Shown: piece after piece, positions 49,240-58,228 of the stretch
Position numbering within the stretch: the first letter of the stretch is position 1
How the letters are laid out: each line of letters begins with the position of its first letter
NCBI RefSeq assembly: GCF_009931115.1
Contig: NZ_CP047491.1
Span: 2,927,501 to 2,991,500 of the forward strand
Direction of reading: 5' to 3'
From: Microbulbifer hydrolyticus
GTDB taxonomy: Bacteria; Pseudomonadota; Gammaproteobacteria; Pseudomonadales; Cellvibrionaceae
Length of the DNA: 64,000 bases
Notes under the pieces: model-generated
Told to the model about the DNA's origin: nothing
What the model saw: only the letters and a program-made list of their open reading frames with translations
Database searches by the model: none
Program-made: the position numbers and the translations under genes

Positions 49240-50910
49240 ATGAGCAAAGACCCGTCCACGTCGGAACTCGCCAGCACCCTCAACGATACACACCGCGTCT
49301 TCAATCAGCCAGAGCCCCTTCGCGGTCACAACCTTTTCGCCGGTGATGCCGCTTTGCGCGAGGCGGTTCAGCACAACGGCGGCCACTGGGCAGAAGACGA
49401 CCTTCAGCGCTACGGCGAGATCTGTGGCCGCCCGGAGTGGATCGAGCGCGGATTTCTCGCCAACCATCACAAGCCAGAGTTCGAACCTCACGATCGCGTG
49501 GGGAACCGGGTAGATCAGGTCAACTACCACCCCGCCTACCATCAGCTGATGCAACTGGCTCTGTCAGAGGGGCTACACAGCAGCCCCTGGACGGACCCCA
49601 AGCCCGGTGCCCATGTAGTACGCGCAGCCAAGTACTACCTGCACTGCCAGGTGGAAGCGGGACACGGCTGCCCGGTAACCATGACATTTGCGTCGGTACC
49701 GTCGATCAAGCTCACTCCGGCGCTGGCCGAATCATGGCTGCCCAAGATTACCGACCGCGGCTACGACCCCAGCAACCGGCCACACACGGAGAAGAACACC
49801 GTCACCATCGGTATGGGCATGACGGAAAAACAGGGCGGCTCGGACGTGCGTGCCAATACCACGACCACAACACCGATTGGCGATGGTGCCTATGAGCTCG
49901 TCGGCCACAAGTGGTTTACCTCGGCGCCCATGTGTGACGCCTTCCTGATGCTCGCGCAAACCAAGGCTGGTCTCAGTTGCTTCCTGGTACCCCGCTGGCG
50001 CCCGGATGGCAATAAAAATCCGATTCAGGTCCAGCGCCTGAAAGACAAGGCCGGCAATGTCTCCAATGCTTCCTCGGAAATAGAACTACGCGGCGCTCTC
50101 GGCTGGCTGGTTGGCGAGGAAGGGCGTGGAGTGCCGGCGATCATCCAAATGGTTTCCGCGACCCGTTTTGACTGCATGATCGGCTCCTCCGCAGGTCAGC
50201 GTCAGGCCACGCTACAGGCTATTTATCACGCTTCGCAGCGCAGCGCGTTCGGCAAAACCCTGATCGAGCAACCGCTGATGCAGAACGTGCTCGCCGACCT
50301 GCAACTGGAGGTGGAGGGCTCCGTCGCCATGACCATGCGTATGGCGCGCGCGTTTGACCATCTCGACGACGAGCGGGAGAACCTGTTAATGCGCCTCGGC
50401 ACTGCGGTGGGGAAATACTGGATTTGCAAACGTACCCCGCACCACGCCTACGAGGCCATGGAATGCCTGGGTGGCAACGGTGTGATCGAAAACTTCATTA
50501 CCGCCCGCCTCTACCGGGATGCCCCGATCAATGCTATCTGGGAAGGCTCAGGCAACATTCAGGCATTGGACGTATTGCGCGCCATTGGCAAAACGCCCGA
50601 AGTACTGAACAACTGGTATGAAGAACTGGAGCGGAGCAAGGGCAATGACCTGCGCTACGACCGCGCCGTGGCGCATCTGAAAAGCCAGCTCGCGAACCTG
50701 GACGACATGGAATACCGTGCACGCCACATCATCGACCAGCTGGCGCTCACCATGCAGAGCCACCTGCTGATGCAGTCCGGCAACAGCGTGGTGGCGGAAG
50801 GATTTCTTGCCTCGCGCCTGGACGCGCGCGGCGCCGGGAATACCGGTACCCTGCCCGCGGGTGTCGATGTGCGAGCGATCATCGAGCGCGGCAATCCGCA
50901 GGTCATTTAG
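49240..50910 (+). CDS. aidB: AidB-like acyl-CoA dehydrogenase
   Basis: The 556-residue flavoprotein is of the AidB/isovaleryl-CoA dehydrogenase branch. It has an N-terminal extension starting NQPEPLRGHNLF, MGMTEKQGGSDVRANTT (FAD-binding strand), VSNASSEIELRGALGWLVG, and a C-terminal helical domain with ECLGGNGVIENFITARLYRDAPINAIWEGSGN. The conserved Arg/Glu pattern of AidB is kept. AidB is induced by alkylation stress in E. coli and binds DNA. GAGAG precedes the ATG at 49240. The stop abuts a convergent small ORF. Confidence 0.9.
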   Translation: MSKDPSTSELASTLNDTHRVFNQPEPLRGHNLFAGDAALREAVQHNGGHWAEDDLQRYGEICGRPEWIERGFLANHHKPEFEPHDRVGNRVDQVNYHPAYHQLMQLALSEGLHSSPWTDPKPGAHVVRAAKYYLHCQVEAGHGCPVTMTFASVPSIKLTPALAESWLPKITDRGYDPSNRPHTEKNTVTIGMGMTEKQGGSDVRANTTTTTPIGDGAYELVGHKWFTSAPMCDAFLMLAQTKAGLSCFLVPRWRPDGNKNPIQVQRLKDKAGNVSNASSEIELRGALGWLVGEEGRGVPAIIQMVSATRFDCMIGSSAGQRQATLQAIYHASQRSAFGKTLIEQPLMQNVLADLQLEVEGSVAMTMRMARAFDHLDDERENLLMRLGTAVGKYWICKRTPHHAYEAMECLGGNGVIENFITARLYRDAPINAIWEGSGNIQALDVLRAIGKTPEVLNNWYEELERSKGNDLRYDRAVAHLKSQLANLDDMEYRARHIIDQLALTMQSHLLMQSGNSVVAEGFLASRLDARGAGNTGTLPAGVDVRAIIERGNPQVI

Positions 50911-51048
50911 TCACGCCGCCTGCCATTCACCCTCGCGCTCGATACCGCAACGGTGACTGGCCGGTGCATCGCCGGCGCTGTCGCCGTCCCGGTAGCGGTA
51001 CATGGTGTCCCAGATGAACTCGGAGATTTCCGCCTCGAAGCGCGGCAT
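50911..51048 (-). pseudogene. Small ORF, possible N-terminal fragment of class II ribonucleotide reductase
   Basis: This 45-codon ORF begins 15 nt after the PRPP synthetase stop, with AAGGA upstream, and ends exactly against the aidB stop. Its sequence EISEFIWDTMYRYRDGD resembles, from memory, the N-terminal region of adenosylcobalamin-dependent ribonucleotide reductases (IWxxxYRxRxGD). The rest has no such likeness and the bulk of a reductase is absent. It could be a truncated gene remnant or a real small peptide. Confidence 0.4.
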
Positions 51049-51063
51049 TTCAGGGCAAGTCCT

Positions 51064-52035
51064 TCACGCCAGGCTCAGTTGCGTCGCTGGGCCAAGGCGA
51101 TGCAGGCGGCCTATGGCCTCGGCCAGCAGCGGTGCGCAATCGACGATCTGAAGTGAACCGCCACTCGCCTGCTGTGGCAGTGAATTCGTCACCGCGATCT
51201 TTTCCAGTGGCAACTGGCCGAGCTTCTCCAGCGCATCGCCGCAGAACTGCCCGTGGCTGGCCAGCGCCCAGATACGCGCGGCGCCGCCGCCCTGCATGGC
51301 ACTGGCCGCGCGACGGATGGTGCCGCCGCCGGCAATCAGGTCGTCAACGATCAGCACATTGGCGTCGCGCACATCACCGACCAATGTACCGCCGGAGAGC
51401 TGATCCGCGCTGCGGTATTTCTCCACGAATGCGCGGCCGATTTCCCGCTGCAACCGCGCCCCCAGTGCCTGGCGCAGGGCTTCGGCGCGCTTCACCCCAC
51501 CGACATCCGGAGACGCCACCACCAGCGGATGGTCATCCCCCTGCAACTGCGCTGCGGCAAAGTCCACGAACAGCGGCTGGGCCGGCAGGTGCAGCGTGCG
51601 GCAGCGGAAGGCGTTCTCGAACGCGGACTGGTTGTGGGCATCGAGGGTCAGCACCGCGTCTGTGCCCAGGGATTCGAACAGGCTGGCCAGATAGCGGCTG
51701 GACAAGGGATCGTGCAGCTTGGTGCGGCGGTCCTTGCGCCCATAGCAGAGGTAGGGAATAACCGCGGTCACGCGGGCGGCGCCGGCATCTTTTAACGCAC
51801 CAATAAAAAAAAGCACGCGGATCAGCTTGTCATCCACACTGCTGCGCGGGTCGCTGTAAAGGGACTGCACCAGATAGACATCGGCGCCCTCCACATCATC
51901 GCATGGCCGGATCTTGTGCTCGCCGTCAACGAAGTCGCGCTCCTCGTGGGCGGCCAGCGGCTCGCCGAGCGCGGCGGCCACACGCGCGGCGAAATCGGCA
52001 CCGGCATGTAGGCTAAACAGCTTGAGATGGCGCAT
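51064..52035 (-). CDS. Ribose-phosphate pyrophosphokinase (divergent PRPP synthetase)
   Basis: The 323-residue PRPP synthetase-like enzyme forms PRPP from ribose-5-phosphate and ATP. It shows PYLCYGRKDRRTKLHDPLSSRYLA (ATP/catalytic region), LTLDAHNQSAFENAF, and the PRPP-binding loop VLIVDDLIAGGGTI. It is divergent from housekeeping Prs, so this is probably an accessory paralogue. Its start overlaps the hydrolase gene by 23 nt. Context with a phosphoribosyltransferase suggests local use of the PRPP, which is an inference. Confidence 0.87.
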   Translation of the reverse strand: MRHLKLFSLHAGADFAARVAAALGEPLAAHEERDFVDGEHKIRPCDDVEGADVYLVQSLYSDPRSSVDDKLIRVLFFIGALKDAGAARVTAVIPYLCYGRKDRRTKLHDPLSSRYLASLFESLGTDAVLTLDAHNQSAFENAFRCRTLHLPAQPLFVDFAAAQLQGDDHPLVVASPDVGGVKRAEALRQALGARLQREIGRAFVEKYRSADQLSGGTLVGDVRDANVLIVDDLIAGGGTIRRAASAMQGGGAARIWALASHGQFCGDALEKLGQLPLEKIAVTNSLPQQASGGSLQIVDCAPLLAEAIGRLHRLGPATQLSLA

Positions 52036-52702
52036 CGCCCAAATACTCTTGAAACCAGTCGATGGCGAGGCGCACTACCTGTGCCAGAGTGCCCGGCTCC
52101 TCAAATAGATGAGTGGCGCCGGGCACTATCTCCAGTTGCGGGCCAGGTCCAGTGCGCTGCAGGTGTTCCATCTGCGCCGCCGCCTGCCGGTTCAGTTCGA
52201 TCACCTGAATGTCCTCGCCGCCGACAAGCAACAACGTCGGCGCCTGCACCAGCGGCAGCGCGGCGCCCGCCAGGTCCGGGCGACCACCGCGGGACACCAC
52301 CGCCTTCACACACTGCGGGCGAGCTGCCGCTGCAATCAACGCCGCGGCGGCACCGGTGCTGGAACCAAATAGCCCCAGGTTCAATGCGGCGGTATCCGGA
52401 TAATCCGCTGCCCAGTCCACGGCGGCGGCGAGGCGCCGCGCCAGGCGTTCGATATCGAAGCGGTACTCACGGGTAACTTCGTCGACCCGATGCTCGGCGG
52501 CGGTGAGCAGGTCGAACAGCAGGGTTCCGATGCCGGCGTCATTCAGTTCCGCAGCGACGGCATTGTTGCGTGGGCTGAAACGGCTGCTGCCACTGCCGTG
52601 AGCGAATAACACCAGCGACCGGGTATGTGGTGGCAGAGTGAGGAAGCCCTCCAAACGTTCGCCGGCGGCATCCACCACAACCTCCCGCTTATCCACAGTC
52701 AC
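52013..52702 (-). CDS. Dienelactone hydrolase-like alpha/beta hydrolase
   Basis: The 229-residue alpha/beta hydrolase has the oxyanion strand LVLFAHGSGSSRFSPRN, nucleophile elbow GLFGSSTGAAAAL (Ser within GSSTG), an acid in LLLVGGEDIQV and a catalytic His in PGATHLFEEPG. No signal peptide. The substrate is unknown. It sits between a phosphoribosyltransferase (overlap 14 nt) and the PRPP synthetase (overlap 23 nt), so the three are translationally coupled. Confidence 0.87.
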   Translation of the reverse strand: MTVDKREVVVDAAGERLEGFLTLPPHTRSLVLFAHGSGSSRFSPRNNAVAAELNDAGIGTLLFDLLTAAEHRVDEVTREYRFDIERLARRLAAAVDWAADYPDTAALNLGLFGSSTGAAAALIAAAARPQCVKAVVSRGGRPDLAGAALPLVQAPTLLLVGGEDIQVIELNRQAAAQMEHLQRTGPGPQLEIVPGATHLFEEPGTLAQVVRLAIDWFQEYLGDAPSQAV

Positions 52703-53363
52703 CCCCCGCCCACTGCTCCGCCTCGCGCATCATCGTGATCACCTGCTCATCGTTCAGCTGAGAAAAATCTCGATACCAGGCGCCGATGGCCCAGAAGGAT
52801 TCCGGTGTCATCAGGCACACTATCCTGTCCACCAGCGGAGTGAAGCGGCCGAGCGACGACGGCGGCGCCACCGGCACCGCCAGTACCAGCAGGGTCGGTT
52901 GCTGCTGGCGCACCGCCCGCGCCGCCACTTCCATGGTGGCGCCGGTGGCAATACCGTCATCTACCAGTATCACACAGCGGTCCTTCAGCTCCGGCCAGGG
53001 TTTATCACCGCGGTAGCGCCGGGCGCGGCGTTCCAGTTCCAGCTGTTCCTCGCGCGCCACCGCTTCCAGATCTTCGTCACTGATGCCGCAACTCCGGATA
53101 ACGTCCTGGTTCAGCACCCGCGCACCGCTGGCAATGGCCCCCATCGCCAGCTCCCGATGGCCCGGCACCCCCAGTTTGCGCACCAGCATCAGGTCCAGGG
53201 GCGCATTCAACGCGCGCGCCACCTCCAATCCCAGCGGCACACCACCGCGGGGCAGTGCGAGAACAATCACATCCTTGCGCGAAGTCAGGTCCGGCAGCGA
53301 GGCGCACAGCGCTTCCGCCAGCAGACGTCCCGCTTCGACCCGGTTCAGAAATGGTGTCATCAC
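52689..53363 (-). CDS. Phosphoribosyltransferase
   Basis: The 224-residue type I phosphoribosyltransferase has the PRPP motif VILVDDGIATGATM and an N-terminal strand DVIVLALPRGGVPLGLEVA typical of the ComF/Rv0571c-like branch. The base substrate cannot be told from the sequence. First gene of the three-gene overlapping unit. It is divergent from the COG2187-like gene, with 69 nt between starts. Confidence 0.88.
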   Translation of the reverse strand: MMTPFLNRVEAGRLLAEALCASLPDLTSRKDVIVLALPRGGVPLGLEVARALNAPLDLMLVRKLGVPGHRELAMGAIASGARVLNQDVIRSCGISDEDLEAVAREEQLELERRARRYRGDKPWPELKDRCVILVDDGIATGATMEVAARAVRQQQPTLLVLAVPVAPPSSLGRFTPLVDRIVCLMTPESFWAIGAWYRDFSQLNDEQVITMMREAEQWAGGDCG

Positions 53364-53432
53364 AACGCGAACCTCGATGACTTCTGTCTAATAAAACTAG
53401 ACTAGCAAACAGGCACCACCATAAAGCGCGCC

Positions 53433-54452
53433 ATGACCGACCCCGCCGTCAAACTACCGGACCTGGAAGACAAGACCCGCTTCCTGCTCGCCCCCACCAG
53501 CTACCCTGAGGGCACAGGAGAAGTGCGTCTCGAGGAGACCCACATGGCGCGGGTGTTTCTCACCGACCACTTTGTCTACAAGATGAAAAAGCCGGTACGC
53601 TCCAGTTATCTGGATTTCAGCAGCCTGGACAAGCGTTATGCGGTGTGCCGGGAGGAGCTGCGCCTGAACCGGCGATTGACAGACGGAACCTATCTCGACG
53701 TGGTACCGCTGCGCGTGGACGCGCAGGGCCAGATGACCCTGGATGAGCGCGGTGTGCCGGTGGAGTGGCTGGTCAAGATGCGGCGCCTGCGCGAAGGCGC
53801 CGCCCTGCCCCGGCAAATCGACCGCACCACCCCGCAGACCCTGGCACCGCTGCTACAGCGGTTGTGTGACTTTTACCGTATCACCAACACCATTGAGCTG
53901 AACGCAGAGCAGTACCTGACATGGCTGGGCGACCGCTGCCGGGAGTGGCGCGACCAGTTGCTGGCCCCGGCGCTGTGGCTGGATGCGGGCGAAATCGATC
54001 AGGTCATCCAGGTATCCGGGGCGCTGCTGGACTTTATCCGCTGCGAGGCCCCGTTGCTGGGCGGGCGTGCCGAGGGCGGGCATATTGTCGAGGGACATGG
54101 CGACCTGCGCCCGGAGCACTGTTTCCTGACACAACCGCCGCAGGTGATCGACTGCCTGGAATTCAACCGCACCCTGCGCTGCGTGGACCCGGTGGACGAA
54201 CTCAGCTATCTGGCGCTCGAATGCGAATTACTGGGAAGACTTGATCTGGGAGAGGCGGCGCTGGAATTCTACTCTCGGGTAAGTGGCGACCGACCGCCGC
54301 CGGCGCTGTCGCGTTTCTACCGCGCCGAGCGCGCTCTGCTGCGCGCACAGCTGGCCGCGGCGCACCTACAGGACGGCGAGGTCGCCGACCCGCAAAAGTG
54401 GCGGAACAAGACCCGTACCTATCTCGCGGTGGCACAGCGTTACTGCGTCTGA
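53433..54452 (+). CDS. COG2187-type aminoglycoside phosphotransferase-like protein
   Basis: The 339-residue protein resembles the N-terminal kinase half of bifunctional COG2187 proteins. It has FVYKMKKPVRSSYLDFSSLDKR, VEWLVKMRRL, HGDLRPEHCF (catalytic Asp; His at the position usually filled by Asn) and IDCLEFNRTLR (metal-binding Asp). The C-terminal P-loop ATP-binding half of the longer family members is missing. The physiological substrate is unknown; antibiotic resistance is not implied. It is transcribed away from the PRPP cluster. Confidence 0.82.
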   Translation: MTDPAVKLPDLEDKTRFLLAPTSYPEGTGEVRLEETHMARVFLTDHFVYKMKKPVRSSYLDFSSLDKRYAVCREELRLNRRLTDGTYLDVVPLRVDAQGQMTLDERGVPVEWLVKMRRLREGAALPRQIDRTTPQTLAPLLQRLCDFYRITNTIELNAEQYLTWLGDRCREWRDQLLAPALWLDAGEIDQVIQVSGALLDFIRCEAPLLGGRAEGGHIVEGHGDLRPEHCFLTQPPQVIDCLEFNRTLRCVDPVDELSYLALECELLGRLDLGEAALEFYSRVSGDRPPPALSRFYRAERALLRAQLAAAHLQDGEVADPQKWRNKTRTYLAVAQRYCV

Positions 54453-54513
54453 ACCGCTAATACCATTGCACCGCGGCAACCCACTCATTACTCCGTAGCG
54501 ACTGCCGGATTTA

Positions 54514-54759
54514 TCAAGCGCCACTCATAAAGTACAGGAACAGGGCCATTATCAAGCCGAGCATTGCCGCCAACCCGGACCAGTAATTGTCTTCGCAAAA
54601 CACTCTCGGAAATACTTCGATGGCGAGACTGGCGACCACGGCACTGGCCGCAAAGCAGCGGATATAAGCCAGTAATGTGTCAGAGGCGTCGCGCAGGAAC
54701 CAGTGTCCCGTCAGAGCCGACAGCGCATAGAGCAGCGGATACCACAAGAGTGATGGCAA
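54514..54759 (-). pseudogene. Membrane-protein fragment, possibly of a ZIP-like transporter
   Basis: This 81-codon frame begins only at a TTG, with a stop two codons upstream. It encodes two or three hydrophobic segments. The C-terminal part (AASAVVASLAIEVFPRVF, then WSGLAAMLGLIMALFLYF) resembles the terminal helices of ZIP-family or similar transporters, where a conserved acidic-Pro block sits between helices. No N-terminal part is found in the 104 nt upstream. It is probably a gene remnant, but a small membrane protein cannot be excluded. Confidence 0.4.
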
Positions 54760-54863
54760 TGATCACGTTAGGCCCGTCCCATGGCATACGTGGAGTAATG
54801 AGCGGCAGAAAATAGCGGAATTCAATCGACGTCTGGTCAGGTGCCACCAGAAAATGCCTTGCT

Positions 54864-55604
54864 CTACCAAGGTATTGTGGTGCCATCCCAGAAGAGTAGC
54901 TTGCCGCTATCGCTTTGCGGCAACGCTTCGAGAACGCTCACGATTCTGCGGGCACTCTGTTCCGGGGTGTAAAGCTTGTCGGTCGGAATATTGTCCTGAA
55001 ACGGCTGCGACAACGGGGTATCCGTGGTGCCGGGGTGCACTGCCACCACACGGCAGTCTTCTACTTTGCGGCCCCACTCAATGGAGAGATTGCGCACCAG
55101 CATATTCAACGCGGCCTTGCTCATGCGATAGCTGTACCAGCCGCCCAGCTGGTTATCTTCGATACTCCCCACCTTGGCAGACAGGGATGCCCAGGTGAGC
55201 GGCGAGCGACGCTGCAGCAACGGCGCCACCGCCTGGGCCAGATGCAGATGGGTCAGCACGTTACACGTGAGGCTTTGTTGCAGGGCTTCGTCGGTACACT
55301 GCAGAAGGTTTTTCTCTGGACTGTGACCAGCCCAGTGCAGGCTACCGCAACAGTCGATGATCCAGTTGGGCAAAGGCTGTCCGCGCAGCCATTCGGTGAT
55401 CGCGGGAACGGATTCCGGATCGGACAGCGTGCTGATCAAATGCTGATGACTGGCTGAAATCGGCGCGATATCACCACGGCTGATAGTGAGCAGAATGGCC
55501 TCAGGAAAGCGCGCTGCCAGCTCGCGGCACAGGGCGCCGCCAACACCCCCACTCGCACCGGCGAGCAGGATTGACTGAGGCTGAGTTGTTTCGGATTGCG
55601 GCAT
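54864..55604 (-). CDS. Short-chain dehydrogenase/reductase (CsgA-like)
   Basis: The 246-residue SDR has the cofactor motif GASGGVGGAL (16-25), IIDCCGSLH in place of NNAG, Ser at SLSAKVGSI, and the catalytic YSYRMSK. The tail VVAVHPGTTDTPLSQPFQ is typical of the CsgA/SDR-like subfamily. Substrate unknown. It follows the decarboxylase gene by 29 nt on the same strand, so it is probably in an operon with it. Confidence 0.88.
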   Translation of the reverse strand: MPQSETTQPQSILLAGASGGVGGALCRELAARFPEAILLTISRGDIAPISASHQHLISTLSDPESVPAITEWLRGQPLPNWIIDCCGSLHWAGHSPEKNLLQCTDEALQQSLTCNVLTHLHLAQAVAPLLQRRSPLTWASLSAKVGSIEDNQLGGWYSYRMSKAALNMLVRNLSIEWGRKVEDCRVVAVHPGTTDTPLSQPFQDNIPTDKLYTPEQSARRIVSVLEALPQSDSGKLLFWDGTTIPW

Positions 55605-55633
55605 AGGCGTCCCTGCCCTTGCGATCCGTGGTA

Positions 55634-57643
55634 TCAGGCTTCCTTTTTGCCGCCGTTTACCGGGGCTTTTTTCGGTTCGCTGACCACGCGGATCATCGGT
55701 TCGTCGGAGCGGAAAATCAGGCCGTGGATTTCCGTCGCATTTTGCCCCTGCAGCAACTGCTGCAGAAACTGCACGATCTGCGCGGAAATCTCCTGCCCCG
55801 GCACAAGTACCGGAATCCCCGGGGGATAGGGCACGATCTCGTCCGCACAGGTACGGCCCACCAGCTTTTTCTCAGCCGCCACACCGTTGTCCATCAAAGG
55901 CAACTCTTCGGTTTCGGCAAAATAGGCATCCGCAGGCAAGCGATTGAGATGGGTAAATTCAGGCAGCTGGCGCGCGGTTCCCACATGGGTGCGCTTGCGC
56001 GTTTGTTTCGCCAGTTGCTTGAGCGCATGTACCAGGCGCAACAACTTGCTCTCGGTACTGCCGAGGGTCACCAGTACGGACACGGTATTGTACGTGGTCT
56101 TCTCTACCTGGATGCCGAACTGGTCGAACAACTTGACCTGGATTTCCTTGCCGGAATACCCGCTGCCGGAAACGTCGATGGTGACCTTGGTGGGGTCGAG
56201 ACGGATGTTGTCATTCACCAGCGGTGCCGGGATCAAATCCTCCCGGGTAAGCGCGCGGAACACGCCGGTAGCGTCCACTTCCCGGCGCAGGGTTTCCACC
56301 ATCTGCAGGCAGTGGCGCAAACGGCCATAGCCCTCCATCACCATCTGTTTGCGGGCGACATCCAGGCTCGCAATCATCGAGTACTGCGGGCTGGTGGACG
56401 CGTACATATTCAGGTTTTCACGGAAGCGGAACTCGTCGAAGTCCGGATCCTGCACATGGATCATGCTGGCCTGGGAGAAGGCGGACAGCATCTTGTGGGT
56501 GCTCTGGGTCACGTAGTCGGCGCCACACTCCAGTGCGGTCGGGCGCAGCTCGGTGTGGAAATACCCGTGCGCGTACCAGGCCTCATCGATCAGAACCTTT
56601 ACGCCCCGCTCGTGGGCGTACTCGATAATCGGTTTGAGGTCGTAGCGCAGGCCATCATAGGTGCAGGAGGTGATCACCAGCAGCCCCGCATCCGGATGTT
56701 CATCCAGCGCTTTCTCGATGTCGCTGCGACAGACCGGGCCGTAAATGCCAAATTGCGGATGCAGGGTGGACTTTAGGTACACCGGCTCCACCCGATTCAT
56801 CACGATGGCGTGATGCACGGACTTGTGACAGGCCTGATCGACAATGATCTTGCCGCCACCGCCGAGTATCTGCTGGATGACCACCTTGTTGGCGGTGGAG
56901 GTGCCGTTGGTAAGGAAAAACGTCTGCTCGGCGCCGAACGCCTGTGCTGCCAGGTCCTGGGCTTCCTGAATTACCGAATGGGGCTCCAGCAGGCTATCCA
57001 GCACCTGCACCGATACCGATAGATCGGTATTGAATACGTGCTCGCCCATAAAGCGGTAGAAGTCCCCCACCCAGGGGCTGTTGCGCAGGCTGTCGCCACC
57101 GGAGTGACCCGGGGTGTGCCAGGCGTCGCGGGCGGAGAACACATAGTCCTTCAGCGTATCGGCAAACGGGGTGGATGCCCGGCGGGCGATAAACGCCTGT
57201 ACCAGTCGGAACATATGGTTGAAGTTGCACTCGCGCCGGTCAAACAGCTCATCGAAGCGCTTGCGCACCGAGGCCGGAGCCCCGCCCTGATCGTTCAGGA
57301 AAGAATCTTGCGCCACCAGGAAGACGTTCAGCTGCGCGCGCAGATCGTGCATGCGGTCGGCCAGCTGCTCTGCGTCCTTGAGTTCCTCGGGGCTGCAGCC
57401 GGCATCGATGATCAACGCCTGCAAGCGGTCTTCTTCCCGCAGACACTTCTCCAGGGCACTCGTCGCCACCGACTCAAAACGCAGCCCAAAGGGGTTCTCG
57501 TGCTGCGCGGCCGTAGCGTTGAGGGCACTCACCCAAATGCTACTCAAATCGCGGTCATTACTGACCAGCGCCACACGGCATTCCAGTGGCTGGCGCTGCT
57601 CACACAGATTGCCCAGGTCAGGCATCGTCAGTTCTACACCCAT
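55634..57643 (-). CDS. Orn/Lys/Arg decarboxylase (PLP fold type I)
   Basis: The 669-residue decarboxylase has an N-terminal receiver-like wing domain (~20-130) and a PLP domain with HTPGHSGGDSLRNSP, FFLTNGTSTANK, LIDEAWYAHG (Asp353) and the Schiff-base lysine Lys384 in STHKMLSAFSQ. A C-terminal domain follows. It makes a diamine or agmatine from ornithine, lysine or arginine; the substrate cannot be fixed by eye. No antiporter neighbour is seen, which argues against an acid-resistance pair and for a biosynthetic role. Confidence 0.9.
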   Translation of the reverse strand: MGVELTMPDLGNLCEQRQPLECRVALVSNDRDLSSIWVSALNATAAQHENPFGLRFESVATSALEKCLREEDRLQALIIDAGCSPEELKDAEQLADRMHDLRAQLNVFLVAQDSFLNDQGGAPASVRKRFDELFDRRECNFNHMFRLVQAFIARRASTPFADTLKDYVFSARDAWHTPGHSGGDSLRNSPWVGDFYRFMGEHVFNTDLSVSVQVLDSLLEPHSVIQEAQDLAAQAFGAEQTFFLTNGTSTANKVVIQQILGGGGKIIVDQACHKSVHHAIVMNRVEPVYLKSTLHPQFGIYGPVCRSDIEKALDEHPDAGLLVITSCTYDGLRYDLKPIIEYAHERGVKVLIDEAWYAHGYFHTELRPTALECGADYVTQSTHKMLSAFSQASMIHVQDPDFDEFRFRENLNMYASTSPQYSMIASLDVARKQMVMEGYGRLRHCLQMVETLRREVDATGVFRALTREDLIPAPLVNDNIRLDPTKVTIDVSGSGYSGKEIQVKLFDQFGIQVEKTTYNTVSVLVTLGSTESKLLRLVHALKQLAKQTRKRTHVGTARQLPEFTHLNRLPADAYFAETEELPLMDNGVAAEKKLVGRTCADEIVPYPPGIPVLVPGQEISAQIVQFLQQLLQGQNATEIHGLIFRSDEPMIRVVSEPKKAPVNGGKKEA

Positions 57644-57782
57644 AACGGCTCTTCTTATCTTTCAGCATAGAAGCCAGATACTAAATGAGGCAGGCGACGT
57701 TTAGGCAGGGCAAAGGGAAATTGGCGATAACCACCAGAAAATAGGGCCGATACGAAATCAAAAAACAGGAAATGGCGGGACT

Positions 57783-58208
57783 TCAGAACTTTGCGCTCTG
57801 AACTTCGCCGTTGAATTGTAAACAGTGCTCTACGCGCACGCGCTGCACCGGAGAGAGGTCTGTTAACGGAAAGTAATCGAATGCGGAATGCTCGGACGAC
57901 AGGGTAATATGGCCATTGCCCTTTCCCTTGCAACCATGTGCTTTCAAGTGCGCGCGAAATATAAAGACGTGGGAATTGTAGACCCGGTGGTAATAAACGC
58001 CACTGAGGTAGTCGATTACCACTTCCCGGCCCAGCTCTTCCAGGCACTCCCGGTACAGGGCCTCGTGAATGGTTTCCCCCAAATCCAGCGCGCCACCTGG
58101 CAGGCCCCAGTTTTTGTCGGCGTAGGTTGCACGCAACTGCAATACCTCGCCTTCCTCATTGGTTATAACCGCGTGCGCGCTCAGCTTATAGGTGTCGTCA
58201 AATCCCAT
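57783..58208 (-). CDS. Nudix hydrolase
   Basis: The 141-residue protein has a complete Nudix box (residues 38-60; GGALDLGETIHEALYRE, then CLEELG) with the metal-binding REx2EE pattern. N-terminal KLSAHAVITNEEGEVLQLRA forms the first strands. The substrate is not predictable. It lies upstream of the decarboxylase gene on the same strand (139-nt gap) and follows pldA by 20 nt. Confidence 0.88.
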   Translation of the reverse strand: MGFDDTYKLSAHAVITNEEGEVLQLRATYADKNWGLPGGALDLGETIHEALYRECLEELGREVVIDYLSGVYYHRVYNSHVFIFRAHLKAHGCKGKGNGHITLSSEHSAFDYFPLTDLSPVQRVRVEHCLQFNGEVQSAKF

Positions 58209-58228
58209 TCGTGGACCTTGCCCGTGAT

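Noticed and set aside
55619..56776. 385-codon plus-strand frame over the decarboxylase gene
   Set aside because: It lies antisense to the decarboxylase, which has all PLP-enzyme motifs; the frame has no recognisable domain.
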